Shown piece by piece: positions 1 through 7,881 of a stretch of DNA of 64,000 nucleotides. The notes beneath the pieces are model-generated. The model worked only from the letters and a program-made list of their open reading frames with translations. It searched no databases and was not told where the DNA came from. Every line of letters begins with the position of its first letter. Within the stretch, counting starts at the first letter, position 1. The stretch covers positions 40,187 to 104,186 of the forward strand of contig CAZAPG010000021.1 in NCBI GenBank assembly GCA_964486935.1. The letters run 5' to 3'. This stretch comes from CAZAPG01 sp964486935. GTDB taxonomy: Bacteria > Chloroflexota > Anaerolineae > 4572-78 > J111. A program made the translations under genes and the position numbers.

Positions 1-820
1 TCATCCACCACTGGTCAAAAAAGGCAATCCCATCGGAAACCATCCGACCCCATTCGGGGGTGCTGGGTTCGGCGCCCAACCCCAAAAAGCTCAACCCAGA
101 AAAGACCAGAATGGCGTTGCCCAAATCAAGCGTGCCTAACACCAGCACCGGCGCAATGCTGTTGGGCACAACCACCCGCCACAGCACCCGCATTTCAGTA
201 GCGCCAATGGCCCGGCTGGCCGACACGTATTCGTTTTCCTTAACGGTGATAACCAGGCTACGCACCACGCGGGCATAATTGGGCCACCACACAATAGAAA
301 TGGCGATAACCGCGTTGCTGATATTTGGCCCCAATGCGGCGGCAATGGCCATGGCCAGAATAATGGTGGGAAAGGCCATAAACACATCGGTAATGCGCAT
401 GAGGGCTTCTTCGGCTGCGCCGCCCACAAACCCGGATACGGCTCCTACTACCGTTCCCACAACTCCGGCCAGCAGCACCACCACCGCAGCCGCCGGTATA
501 CTGATGCGCCCGCCATACATTACCCGGCTTAATACATCCCGGCCCAGTTGGTCGGTGCCAAGCCAGTAGGTAGAGCCGGGCGGCTGCAAGCGGTCAACAA
601 TGGTTTGTTTTAGCGGGCTGTATGGGGCTAAAACCGGGGCGATAATAGTAACAGTCACCCAGCCAATAATAATAATGAGGCCGACGGTTGCCAGGTGATT
701 TTGCTTTAAAAATCGGACAACAGTCATCCATCGGGATTGCTGGGGGCGCAACGTATCAACCCTGATTGATGCGCCGGTTCCTGCCCCTGTTGTTTCAGAA
801 ATAGTTGTTGACTGCTGCAC
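1..820 (-). CDS. dppC: DppC/OppC-type ABC transporter permease (3' end cut by window edge)
   Basis: Inner-membrane permease of a peptide-type (family 5) ABC importer. About 273 codons are visible; the C-terminus lies beyond position 1. I chose the GTG at 818-820: it follows the upstream stop by 7 nt and has a GAGAGG-type Shine-Dalgarno. An in-frame ATG at 725-727 would be 31 codons shorter. A hydrophobic segment near residues 42-65 precedes the family motif GTDQLGRDVLSR, and the cytoplasmic EAA-type loop (ASRAIGA, then VVPNSIAP) that docks on the ATPase is intact. It is the third gene of a leftward operon after the binding protein and DppB; the ATPases presumably follow outside the window. 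Substrate (peptide, opine or nickel) cannot be read from sequence. Confidence 0.93.
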   Translation of the reverse strand, partial: MQQSTTISETTGAGTGASIRVDTLRPQQSRWMTVVRFLKQNHLATVGLIIIIGWVTVTIIAPVLAPYSPLKQTIVDRLQPPGSTYWLGTDQLGRDVLSRVMYGGRISIPAAAVVVLLAGVVGTVVGAVSGFVGGAAEEALMRITDVFMAFPTIILAMAIAAALGPNISNAVIAISIVWWPNYARVVRSLVITVKENEYVSASRAIGATEMRVLWRVVVPNSIAPVLVLGTLDLGNAILVFSGLSFLGLGAEPSTPEWGRMVSDGIAFFDQWWM

Positions 821-827
821 GCTGTAA

Positions 828-1841
828 TTACACCTCTCGCAGGCGGGGGTCTAAAAAAACGTAGGTGATATCTACAATTAAATTGGCAATGATGAATACA
901 AAGGCAATGAGCATGGTTACGCCCATGATTGCCGGAAAATCTAACGAAACGGAGGCCTGAAAAGCGTACTGGCCAATGCCCGGCCAGGAGAAAATAGTCT
1001 CGGTCAGAACGGCGCCGGTGAGCAAATTACCATAGGACAGGCCCAGCACCGTTACGGTAGGGATGAGGGCGTTGCGAAACGTGTGGCGAATCATCACGTG
1101 TTTCTCTTGCAAACCTTTTGAGCGGGCGGTACGCACATAATCTTGCCCCAGGGCTTCAAGCATGGCCGAGCGGGTCATGCGGGTAATCAGCCCCATGCTA
1201 AAGGCGGCCAGCACAATGCTGGGCAAAACCAGATGAGAAAGGGCGTTAAAAAACAGGTCAACATTACCTGCCAGCAGCGAGTCTACCGTGTAGAGGCCGG
1301 TAACGGTGGGCGGCGGGTTAACGCCAATATCCAGCCGGCCGGGGCCGGGCAGCCAGCGCAACCGCCCATAAAACACGTACAGCCCCACCAGGGCCAGCCA
1401 AAAAACCGGCGCCGAAACGCCGACCAGCGACAAAATCCGGCTGATTTGGTCGAGCCAGGTGTTGCGGCGCATGGCCGAGACAACGCCAAAAGGCACGCCA
1501 ATCAACACCGCCAAAATTATCGAGGTGGTAGCCAATTCGATAGTGGCCGGCAAATAACGTCCCAAATCTTCGGTAACGGGCCGGTGGGTAGAGATAGAGA
1601 GGCCCATATCGCCCTGAACCAGTTTGGTGACATAAGTCAGATATTGAATATGAGGTGGTTGGTCCAGCCCCCACTTTTTTCGAAAGGCCGCCACCAGCTC
1701 TTCATTGGACACGGCATTTTGGCCCAGGGCCGCGTTTACCGGGTCAGATGGGACGGTATGGGAGATGAGAAAGGCGACCAGCGTCACCCCAATTAATAAT
1801 GGAATTAATAAGAACAGTCGTCTCAGGATAAAACGTTGCAT
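828..1841 (-). CDS. dppB: DppB/OppB-type ABC transporter permease
   Basis: Partner permease of the same peptide-type importer, 337 aa from ATG 1841 (MQRFILRRLFLL, the usual DppB start). A TTG four codons upstream (1853) is possible, but neither has a good Shine-Dalgarno. An N-terminal transmembrane helix is followed by the periplasmic SDPV stretch, about five further hydrophobic segments, and the EAA loop with TARSKGL and RNALIP. It lies 8 bp upstream of dppC and 102 bp downstream of its binding-protein gene. That gap holds a 13-bp inverted repeat which may lower permease expression relative to the binding protein. Family certain; substrate unknown. Confidence 0.94.
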   Translation of the reverse strand: MQRFILRRLFLLIPLLIGVTLVAFLISHTVPSDPVNAALGQNAVSNEELVAAFRKKWGLDQPPHIQYLTYVTKLVQGDMGLSISTHRPVTEDLGRYLPATIELATTSIILAVLIGVPFGVVSAMRRNTWLDQISRILSLVGVSAPVFWLALVGLYVFYGRLRWLPGPGRLDIGVNPPPTVTGLYTVDSLLAGNVDLFFNALSHLVLPSIVLAAFSMGLITRMTRSAMLEALGQDYVRTARSKGLQEKHVMIRHTFRNALIPTVTVLGLSYGNLLTGAVLTETIFSWPGIGQYAFQASVSLDFPAIMGVTMLIAFVFIIANLIVDITYVFLDPRLREV

Positions 1842-1862
1842 AAGAAAAATCAAGGGGATTGG

Positions 1863-1902
1863 GGATTAGAGATTTCGACATTAAGGCCAAAATCTCTAAT
1901 CC
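1863..1902. repeat. 13-bp perfect inverted repeat between binding-protein and permease genes
   Basis: GGATTAGAGATTT (1863-1875) is repeated in reverse complement at 1890-1902 with a 14-nt loop. It sits in the gap between the binding-protein stop and the dppB start. Without a T-run it is not a classic terminator. It could act as an RNA-stabilising or attenuating hairpin that leaves more binding-protein message than permease message. Confidence 0.6.
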
Positions 1903-1943
1903 TCCAATCACTCAATAACCATTACCAAACGCACAACTAAATT

Positions 1944-3803
1944 TTATTCAATACTATAGACATACGGGGCGACACGGCCCTGGGTAGAGCCGGTATAGAC
2001 AAAGTTCTGGATTCGATTGTTGTAGGCAACCTGAATACCGGTCTGTACCAGAAACGCAAACGGACTTTCGTCCATCATGATAGTCTGTACATCGGTAAAA
2101 GCTCGCTCACGGTCGGCCGGGTCGGTGGCTACCCAGGCTCGGCTGACAGCTTCATTCAATTGAGAGCTGGCCCTACTTTCGTCCCAGTTGACCCGCAGCC
2201 CAACTTTACCGCCAGGCGTAAAGGCTAGACGGTCGATAGGGTCAAGGATGTCAGGCCCCCACAGCCACAAGCCAAAAGGCGACTCGCCGTTGCGGTATCT
2301 TTCAAGCGCCGGGCCGATATCGCCAGGTTTAAGATTGACGGTGATGCCCGCTTCGGCCAGGTCGGCCTGTACTTTTTGGGCCAGGGTTTCTATGGCCACG
2401 CCCCCAGAGGTAAAGATAGGATATTCCAAATCAACGGTCAAGCCATCAGGATACCCTCCCTCGGCCAGTCTGGCTTTGGCGGCTTCAACATCCCGCTGCG
2501 GAGCCATAGATGGATCCAGGGCATAGGCCCAGTGCACCGGCATGATGTTCACCGGCGTGGTCGCTGCTCCACCGGCCAGCAGCTTCATGCCCTCATAATC
2601 GATGGCTAGCCGGATGGCGTCCTGCACTGCATCTTCCGACAGAGGGCCGCCAATAGCTGGATCCGCATTCATGATCAAAAAGAAGACGGTCGGGCTTAGC
2701 CCCTCGTAAACTACAATGTTCGGATTACCCTCCAAACTGGGAAGCTGATCGGCGCTGATGTCTAAGGCAATATCTATGTCTCCTGCTTCTAGCGCCAATT
2801 TTTGGGCCGCAGCATCGGACAAGGTTCGGAAGATAACCCGATCGATATCAGCCGGCGGTCCGCTTGAATAGAAGGGATTGCGCACCAAAATTGCCTCAAC
2901 TTTGGGTTCCCATCTTTCCAGCATATAGGGGCCGCTGCCGATAGAGTTCTGGTTCAACCAGGCTTCGGCCGTGTCAACCTCGGCGGCGTTCTCTGCATCC
3001 GTCGCGCCCTGTGCTCTGGCCTCCTCACTGTCCATAACGCCAAAAGAGGTAAAGGCCAGCCGCGCCAACAGCGAAGGATCAAGTTCTTTCTGGGTAATGA
3101 CCAAGGTATTTTCGTCAACCGCTTCAATCGTGTCCAAATTATCAAGCAGGAATGAGGGATTGCCTTTGAGGTGACGCGCCCGATTGAGGGTAAAGGCCGC
3201 ATCAGCGGCAGTCAGGGTTCGGCCCGTGCTAAAGGTGTGCCCGGGGGCAATAGTAAAGGTATACGTCAGGCCATCATCCGAAATTTCCCAGCTTTCGGCC
3301 ACACCGGGGACGACTTCATCCTCCCGACCCGGCGGGAAAACGGTCAGCGTTTCATATATTCCGTTGTGCACGGAACCGGAGTAAAAATCGTAGGACCCAC
3401 TCGGGTCTAACATTATCGCATCTTCGGTAATGCCAACAACCATGGTGGTGGCTTGCTGGTCAGCCGTGACGGCGCTAAAGACCGACTCATTGAGCATGGC
3501 CTGGGCCACTTCGGTGGAAGGGACGCACAGCTTCCAGCCCACTTCAATCACGTTGGGGTCATCAATTTGGGCGTAGCTGCTATCGCTGGCAGCCTTGGCG
3601 TTGGTGGCGTCGGCAATGACCGGATAGGCCAGCACGTTGCCGTAAAACTTTTCGGCCAATGTTGACAGCGAGTCGTCGGCCTGAACCACCGCGTCAGTCT
3701 CGCAGACAACCTCTTCCTGAGCCAGCGCCTGTATCGGGGCCAGCGCCAACAGCAAGGCCAACAGTAAAGCGGCATTGATTGCGTATACTACTTTCTTCAT
3801 CAT
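1944..3803 (-). CDS. Family-5 extracellular solute-binding protein with N-terminal LysM-like module
   Basis: Secreted substrate-binding protein (SBP_bac_5, DppA/OppA type) of the adjacent importer, 619 aa. Residues 1-28 are a Sec signal peptide ending ALA-Q; no lipobox is present because the first cysteine, C34, lies in EVVC. Residues about 34-96 form a LysM-like module (VVQADDSLSTLAEKFYG, later EVGWKLCVPS) bounded by C34 and C93, which may pair. The family-5 domain follows from about residue 120 (VVGITEDAIMLDP, VAESWEISDDGLTYTF). Start chosen for the strong AAGGAGGAG 8 nt upstream of ATG 3803. A near-identical N-terminal module is found on the unrelated LivK-type protein at 17044-18489. I infer wall anchoring through LysM instead of a lipid anchor. 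Confidence 0.93.
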   Translation of the reverse strand: MMKKVVYAINAALLLALLLALAPIQALAQEEVVCETDAVVQADDSLSTLAEKFYGNVLAYPVIADATNAKAASDSSYAQIDDPNVIEVGWKLCVPSTEVAQAMLNESVFSAVTADQQATTMVVGITEDAIMLDPSGSYDFYSGSVHNGIYETLTVFPPGREDEVVPGVAESWEISDDGLTYTFTIAPGHTFSTGRTLTAADAAFTLNRARHLKGNPSFLLDNLDTIEAVDENTLVITQKELDPSLLARLAFTSFGVMDSEEARAQGATDAENAAEVDTAEAWLNQNSIGSGPYMLERWEPKVEAILVRNPFYSSGPPADIDRVIFRTLSDAAAQKLALEAGDIDIALDISADQLPSLEGNPNIVVYEGLSPTVFFLIMNADPAIGGPLSEDAVQDAIRLAIDYEGMKLLAGGAATTPVNIMPVHWAYALDPSMAPQRDVEAAKARLAEGGYPDGLTVDLEYPIFTSGGVAIETLAQKVQADLAEAGITVNLKPGDIGPALERYRNGESPFGLWLWGPDILDPIDRLAFTPGGKVGLRVNWDESRASSQLNEAVSRAWVATDPADRERAFTDVQTIMMDESPFAFLVQTGIQVAYNNRIQNFVYTGSTQGRVAPYVYSIE

Positions 3804-3992
3804 AAAAAGCTCCTCCTTATTGATTAAAAGTCATTTCAGGTTGAATGGACACACTGGCTAAACTCTAATGATTTTATGCTTATATTTACCCCTCCCTTCC
3901 GGTGAGAAAGAACCCCTCTACAGCCTAAAGCGCAATCAATTAAGCAAGAGTACTTCAACCAATTTCCTTGTAAAAAATCTATAGTGTGGCCC

Positions 3993-4021
3993 AGTATAAT
4001 CTATTTTGGACTTTTTGTCGA
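3993..4021 (-). promoter_or_regulatory. Predicted sigma70-type promoter, proximal, for the peptide ABC operon
   Basis: On the minus strand TCGACA (4016-4021), a 17-nt spacer and TATACT (3993-3998) match the -35/-10 consensus 5/6 each. It lies about 190 bp upstream of the binding-protein ATG at 3803. The 3804-4135 gap contains no gene; it holds this promoter, a second one at 4067-4095, a palindrome at 4116-4132 and the ribosome-binding site. Confidence 0.4.
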
Positions 4022-4066
4022 TTACATTCTTTGCATGCCGATTGTTTCAGCCAACAAAATTACGTA

Positions 4067-4095
4067 ATCTTAGTGAGGGATGCGGATTTGCACAA
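4067..4095 (-). promoter_or_regulatory. Predicted distal promoter linked to the conserved palindrome
   Basis: On the minus strand TTGTGC (4090-4095), a 17-nt spacer and TAAGAT (4067-4072). The hexamers are weak, but the geometry copies three other operon promoters in the window: a GATACC/GGTATC palindrome (here 4116-4132) lies 20 bp upstream of the -35. The same TAAGAT -10 is predicted upstream of the E1alpha gene near 51067. Confidence 0.35.
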
Positions 4096-4115
4096 GGGGA
4101 AATAGTATCAATTTA

Positions 4116-4132
4116 TGATACCAATGGTACCA
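4116..4132. promoter_or_regulatory. Putative operator, imperfect palindrome TGATACC-AAT-GGTACCA
   Basis: A 7-bp arm, 3-nt spacer and 7-bp arm with one mismatch. An additional GTATCA lies at 4105-4110, forming GTATCA-ATTTA-TGATAC with the left arm. It resembles the perfect palindrome at 58258-58281 and weaker sites at 20531-20554 and 51116-51134. All lie 16-20 bp upstream of a predicted -35. Confidence 0.45.
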
Positions 4133-4135
4133 GCT

Positions 4136-5323
4136 TTACAGAGGGATGATCAGGTTTTCCAAATCGCGCGGATAGTAGGTGAGCATTTCCGCCTCACTTT
4201 CCGTCACCAGAACTGTGTCGGAGTGGCGAAAGCCGGCAAAACCGGGCACAAACAAACACGGTTCAACCGTTAAAACCATGCCGGGTTTCAGCACGGTCTC
4301 GTCGCCCAAGTCAAGAAAGGGCGCTTCGTGCGGTTCAATCCCGATGCCGTGGCCAATGTGGGTGCGGGTTAATGGGTACAGATTATGCGCTGCCCAAAAC
4401 TGGTTGACCGCCTGTTCAACCTCGGCGCAGCGCGCGCCGGGTTTAATGGCCGCCAGGGCCACATCCTGCGCCCGCAGGGCCAGCTCAAAATATTTTTGGT
4501 GCCGGCCGGTTGGCTCGCCAACAATCATCATCCGCTCCAGCTCGCTGACGTAGCCGCCCACGTTTGAACCGACATCGGTCAAAATCACATCGCCGGGCCG
4601 GATTTTGCGCGCGCCGGTTTGCCGGTGGTTGAAGGCCGTTTTCGGCCCGGAGGTAAAGGTGACAAACGGCCCGGCAGCGCCGCTGACCGGCTCCCAGTCG
4701 TGGGGCATCGCCTTAACCATGTAGGCGGTGGCCTCGGCGGCGGCCCGGCTGGCAATTTCCAGTTCCGACCGGCCTGCTTCAACGTAATCCTGCAACAAGG
4801 TATGCGCCACGTGTCCAAAATGCACGCTGTGGCGAATCAGCTCAATCTCTTCAGCCGATTTGACCATTCGCATGTCATCAATCACCTCCCTCACGCTGAC
4901 CAGGGTGGCCTGGGGGGCAACCTCGGCCAGCGACGGCCCCCGGTAGCCCCAGCCGCCTCCCCAACCCGTCCCATCGACGCCTAACCGCCGCTCGGCCAGT
5001 CCCGTTTCCGCCAGCAGTTCGGCCAGATATTGCATGGGGTGGTTGAGGCCGGGGTACTCGCGGTACACCTTTATCTGGCTGATATTGGGGTTGCGAACCG
5101 GAATGTTCTCTTCCTCAAGGTGGGGAACCAGCAGCGCCAGTTCACCCGCGGCGGGAAGCAGCAGCACAACCGGCCGCTCGGTGGCAACGTGGTGAAAACC
5201 GCTCAGGTAAAAAATTCGGGTGGCCCCAAAAACGCACAGCCCATCAAGCTGATGGGCCAGCATGTGCCGGCGCATCTGCTCAACGCGACGGTGGTATTCC
5301 TGAAAGCTGATGTTTGTTTTCAT
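4136..5323 (-). CDS. M24 (creatinase/aminopeptidase P fold) hydrolase with altered metal site
   Basis: Pita-bread-fold M24 family protein, 395 aa. ATG 5323 is chosen because AGGAAG precedes it and the N-terminal creatinase domain starts there; the open frame continues 29 codons upstream without homologous-looking sequence. The N-terminal domain (about 1-150) contains the GLCVFGATRIFYLSGF stretch; the catalytic domain contains TDVGSNVGGY, HIGHGIGIEPHE and LTVEPCLF. Of the five usual metal ligands, Asp (DVG), His (HIGHG) and Glu (VEP) are present. The second Asp reads as Glu (VSELER), and the last Glu (usually RxED) is Ser (FRHSDTV). This suggests a creatinase-like or non-dipeptidase role. It sits in a leftward run with the 5429-6859 binding protein and the amidohydrolase. 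Confidence 0.85.
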   Translation of the reverse strand: MKTNISFQEYHRRVEQMRRHMLAHQLDGLCVFGATRIFYLSGFHHVATERPVVLLLPAAGELALLVPHLEEENIPVRNPNISQIKVYREYPGLNHPMQYLAELLAETGLAERRLGVDGTGWGGGWGYRGPSLAEVAPQATLVSVREVIDDMRMVKSAEEIELIRHSVHFGHVAHTLLQDYVEAGRSELEIASRAAAEATAYMVKAMPHDWEPVSGAAGPFVTFTSGPKTAFNHRQTGARKIRPGDVILTDVGSNVGGYVSELERMMIVGEPTGRHQKYFELALRAQDVALAAIKPGARCAEVEQAVNQFWAAHNLYPLTRTHIGHGIGIEPHEAPFLDLGDETVLKPGMVLTVEPCLFVPGFAGFRHSDTVLVTESEAEMLTYYPRDLENLIIPL

Positions 5324-5428
5324 ACCCGGTGGCTTCCTGTGGCGGAGTGTCAAAGTGCACTTTGACGCTCCAGATTTTTGTTCTGGGCATTGTAGCGCAG
5401 CTTCGGCCACACTTTTCTGCGCTCTTTT

Positions 5429-6859
5429 TTATATTCTGATAACCCCATCAATATCCGGCTGCCAGTCTTGCGCCCGTGGCCCGATGCCCCAGGCCAGCGA
5501 GGGGTTGTAGAGAAAAATCCAGGGCGCGTCATCGCGGATCAGTCCGTAAGCCCGGCGGTAAATTTGCTGCCGCTGCGCGGTATCGACGGTGGCCCGCGCC
5601 TGGTCAATCAGCGCGTCAACCTGGGGATTGGCGTAGCCCAGCCACCACGGCCCGGCCACCCCCGCATGGAATTTTTCCCGCAGGGGCCGAAAGGTGCTGA
5701 GCGGGCTGGAGTCGAAGCAGCAGGCGTCATCAATTTGTTTGGCTTTGACCATCTGGGCGTAGGCCGGACGGTCGGCAAACTCTCTGATGTCGGTGGTGAT
5801 GCCTACGCGGGCGTACTGTTGGGCCATCACTCTGGCGACCTCGGCGGCTTCATCGGGCAGAGTGGTGGGCACATCCAGCGCCAGGCGCAGTCCCCCGGCA
5901 TAACCGGCCTCGGCCAGCAGCAATTTAGCCAGCGCCGGGTCGTGGGGATAAGGCGGCAGCGCCGGGTCGTGGCCAAAGTGCAAATCGGTGAGGGGGCCGT
6001 TGATGGGCCGGGCGGTGTTGTCCATCACCAGGTTAATGATGTCCGGCACATCCAGGGCATAGTTGAGCGCCTGACGCACCCGTTTATCTTGACACACGCC
6101 GGCAAACAGGTTGCACATAAAGGTGGCGCACACGCTGCTTGGCGCTTCAACCAATTTGACCTGTTCAGCGGCCTTAACGGCGGCGCGATAGGCCACCGGC
6201 ACGTTTGAAATCAAATCGGCCTGACCCGCCAGCAGCGCCTCAACCCGCCGTCCGGCCTCCGGCGCGGCCTGCCAGTGGAGATTCTGCGCCGGCGGCGGGC
6301 CGCCCCAGTAGCGGTCGAACGCCCGCATGACAATCCTGTCACTATCAATGCTGACCGGTTGGTACGGGCCGCTGCCCACCGGCCTGCCGGGCAAATCCGC
6401 CAGGCTGCGCTGCGGCACAATGGGGATATCCACCAGCAAATCGAGCGCGTCGGCCATCGGTTCGGCGGTGATAATCTGCACCGTCTGCGCGTCAACCGGT
6501 TTGAAATGCGCCCCCTTGAAATAGCTCTGGTACAGCCCCTCGGTGCCCAAATCGCTGCCCAGGGTGGGGTCGCAGGCCCGCTCCAGCGAGGCGACCACAT
6601 CCTGCGCCCGGAGCAGGTCGCCATTGTGAAAATGAACTTGCGGGCGCAGTGAAAACGTCCAGGTGCAGGCGTCTTCAGCCAGAGACCAGCGCTCGACCAG
6701 CAGGGGTTGGTAGTTCCCCTGCCGGTCGCGCCGCACCAGCGCCTCAAATATGGCTGATAAAACACTCAACCTGTCTTTGTTATCGCTGGCAATGTGCGGG
6801 TCGGCCAGGGGGCTGTGAGCTTGCCAGATGGTCAGCGTTTCGGCAGGTCGAAACGGCAT
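5429..6859 (-). CDS. Family-5 solute-binding-fold protein without signal peptide
   Basis: SBP_bac_5 fold, 476 aa, shorter than the usual 500-600. It starts directly in the mature fold (ETLTIWQAHSPLADPHIAS, then LLVERWSLAEDACTWTFSLR, VHFHNGDLLRAQDV) with no hydrophobic leader, lipobox or Tat motif. ATG 6857-6859 overlaps the stop of the upstream amidohydrolase gene (TAATG), so the two are translationally coupled and the start is well fixed. No permease or ATPase adjoins it. I infer a cytoplasmic ligand-binding or sensing role, or loss of export. Fold assignment is firm; cellular location is inferred from the missing leader. Confidence 0.85.
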   Translation of the reverse strand: MPFRPAETLTIWQAHSPLADPHIASDNKDRLSVLSAIFEALVRRDRQGNYQPLLVERWSLAEDACTWTFSLRPQVHFHNGDLLRAQDVVASLERACDPTLGSDLGTEGLYQSYFKGAHFKPVDAQTVQIITAEPMADALDLLVDIPIVPQRSLADLPGRPVGSGPYQPVSIDSDRIVMRAFDRYWGGPPPAQNLHWQAAPEAGRRVEALLAGQADLISNVPVAYRAAVKAAEQVKLVEAPSSVCATFMCNLFAGVCQDKRVRQALNYALDVPDIINLVMDNTARPINGPLTDLHFGHDPALPPYPHDPALAKLLLAEAGYAGGLRLALDVPTTLPDEAAEVARVMAQQYARVGITTDIREFADRPAYAQMVKAKQIDDACCFDSSPLSTFRPLREKFHAGVAGPWWLGYANPQVDALIDQARATVDTAQRQQIYRRAYGLIRDDAPWIFLYNPSLAWGIGPRAQDWQPDIDGVIRI

Positions 6860-7869
6860 TATTCCTCCGGCTCCAGCCCCAGCAGCTTTTCGGGATTGGT
6901 TTTGACCATCATGCGGATGTCATCCGGGGGAATGCCCAAATCTAGCAGGCAGGCGATAAACTGGCGCAGCCCCTCTACCGGGGTCGATAGCCCGTAGCGG
7001 CCAAAATCGGTGGCCATAATGCAGTGCTGCGGCCCAATCTGACGGATTTGCCGGGCCACTTCGGGCAGGCCGCCTTGGGCGTGTTCGCTCATACCCTCGT
7101 CGATGGAGATGTACTCTTTTTCAACGTAGTAGTGGGTCAGCGGAATCAGGGTGGCGGCGGTATACGCGCCAAAGGTGTACTCGATGAAAGCGCCTTTGGC
7201 GGCCATCTCTTTGAGTTGCTCCACCGTGGCAATTTTCGTCACCGAACTGGACACGATGATTTTTTGATATCCGTATTTTTCTTTCAAATCAATCAGGCGC
7301 ATGGCTTCTGCCACAGAAACGTGGCCGGTATCCAGGTAAACATGGGGATGGTCGGCAATGAGCCTGAGAATTTCGTCCAGCTCCGGGCCGGGGCCGGCAT
7401 CCAGCGGAATGCGGATGCAGCGGTCCAGCTCTTCGGTTTTGAATTTGGGGTACAGCTCGCTGAGCGGCACAAATGTACCTTTGATGATGCGCCCCTCTTT
7501 GGCGGCTTGATAATAAGTTGAGTGCGCCCCAAAGCTGATATATTTGGCCCCGTCGCCGTAGTAGAGCGCGGTTTTAACCGCCCGCGGATTCATGCCGCCG
7601 TAGACGGTGTTCAAAATCAGGCCGCCATAAACCTTGAAATCCGGTACGGCCCGGTTGACCAGCCAGGCGGTGCCGTTGCTCATTTCAAACACATCCAGCA
7701 GCACAATGGCCCGCATGCCGGCATCACGGGCCTGAGTCGCCGCCTCAAAGGGGTCCACCCGGCGAGGGCTGCTGAACAGGTGCGGACCGGGGTGAACATG
7801 GATGTCGATGGCCCCCTTCAAAAGCTGATAGGTTAGCTCCAGCGTGCGTCCTGCCGGTAGTTCGATCAT
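6859..7869 (-). CDS. Amidohydrolase-like metal-dependent hydrolase (DUF6282-type)
   Basis: 336 aa, TIM-barrel amidohydrolase-like protein. The N-terminal metal motif is AIDIHVHPGPH (H24, H26); further probable ligands lie in YLDTGHVSVAEA and the late Asp in MATDFGRYG. The C-terminus MMVKTNPEKLLGL is typical of amidohydrolases. The overall pattern (HVHPGPH, then FEAATQARDAGMRAIVL) fits the family named DUF6282, of unknown substrate. It lies 12 bp downstream of the transaminase gene and is coupled by TAATG to the signal-less binding protein, suggesting that they act on the same compound. Confidence 0.82.
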   Translation of the reverse strand: MIELPAGRTLELTYQLLKGAIDIHVHPGPHLFSSPRRVDPFEAATQARDAGMRAIVLLDVFEMSNGTAWLVNRAVPDFKVYGGLILNTVYGGMNPRAVKTALYYGDGAKYISFGAHSTYYQAAKEGRIIKGTFVPLSELYPKFKTEELDRCIRIPLDAGPGPELDEILRLIADHPHVYLDTGHVSVAEAMRLIDLKEKYGYQKIIVSSSVTKIATVEQLKEMAAKGAFIEYTFGAYTAATLIPLTHYYVEKEYISIDEGMSEHAQGGLPEVARQIRQIGPQHCIMATDFGRYGLSTPVEGLRQFIACLLDLGIPPDDIRMMVKTNPEKLLGLEPEE

Positions 7870-7881
7870 ATCTCCTCCGAT

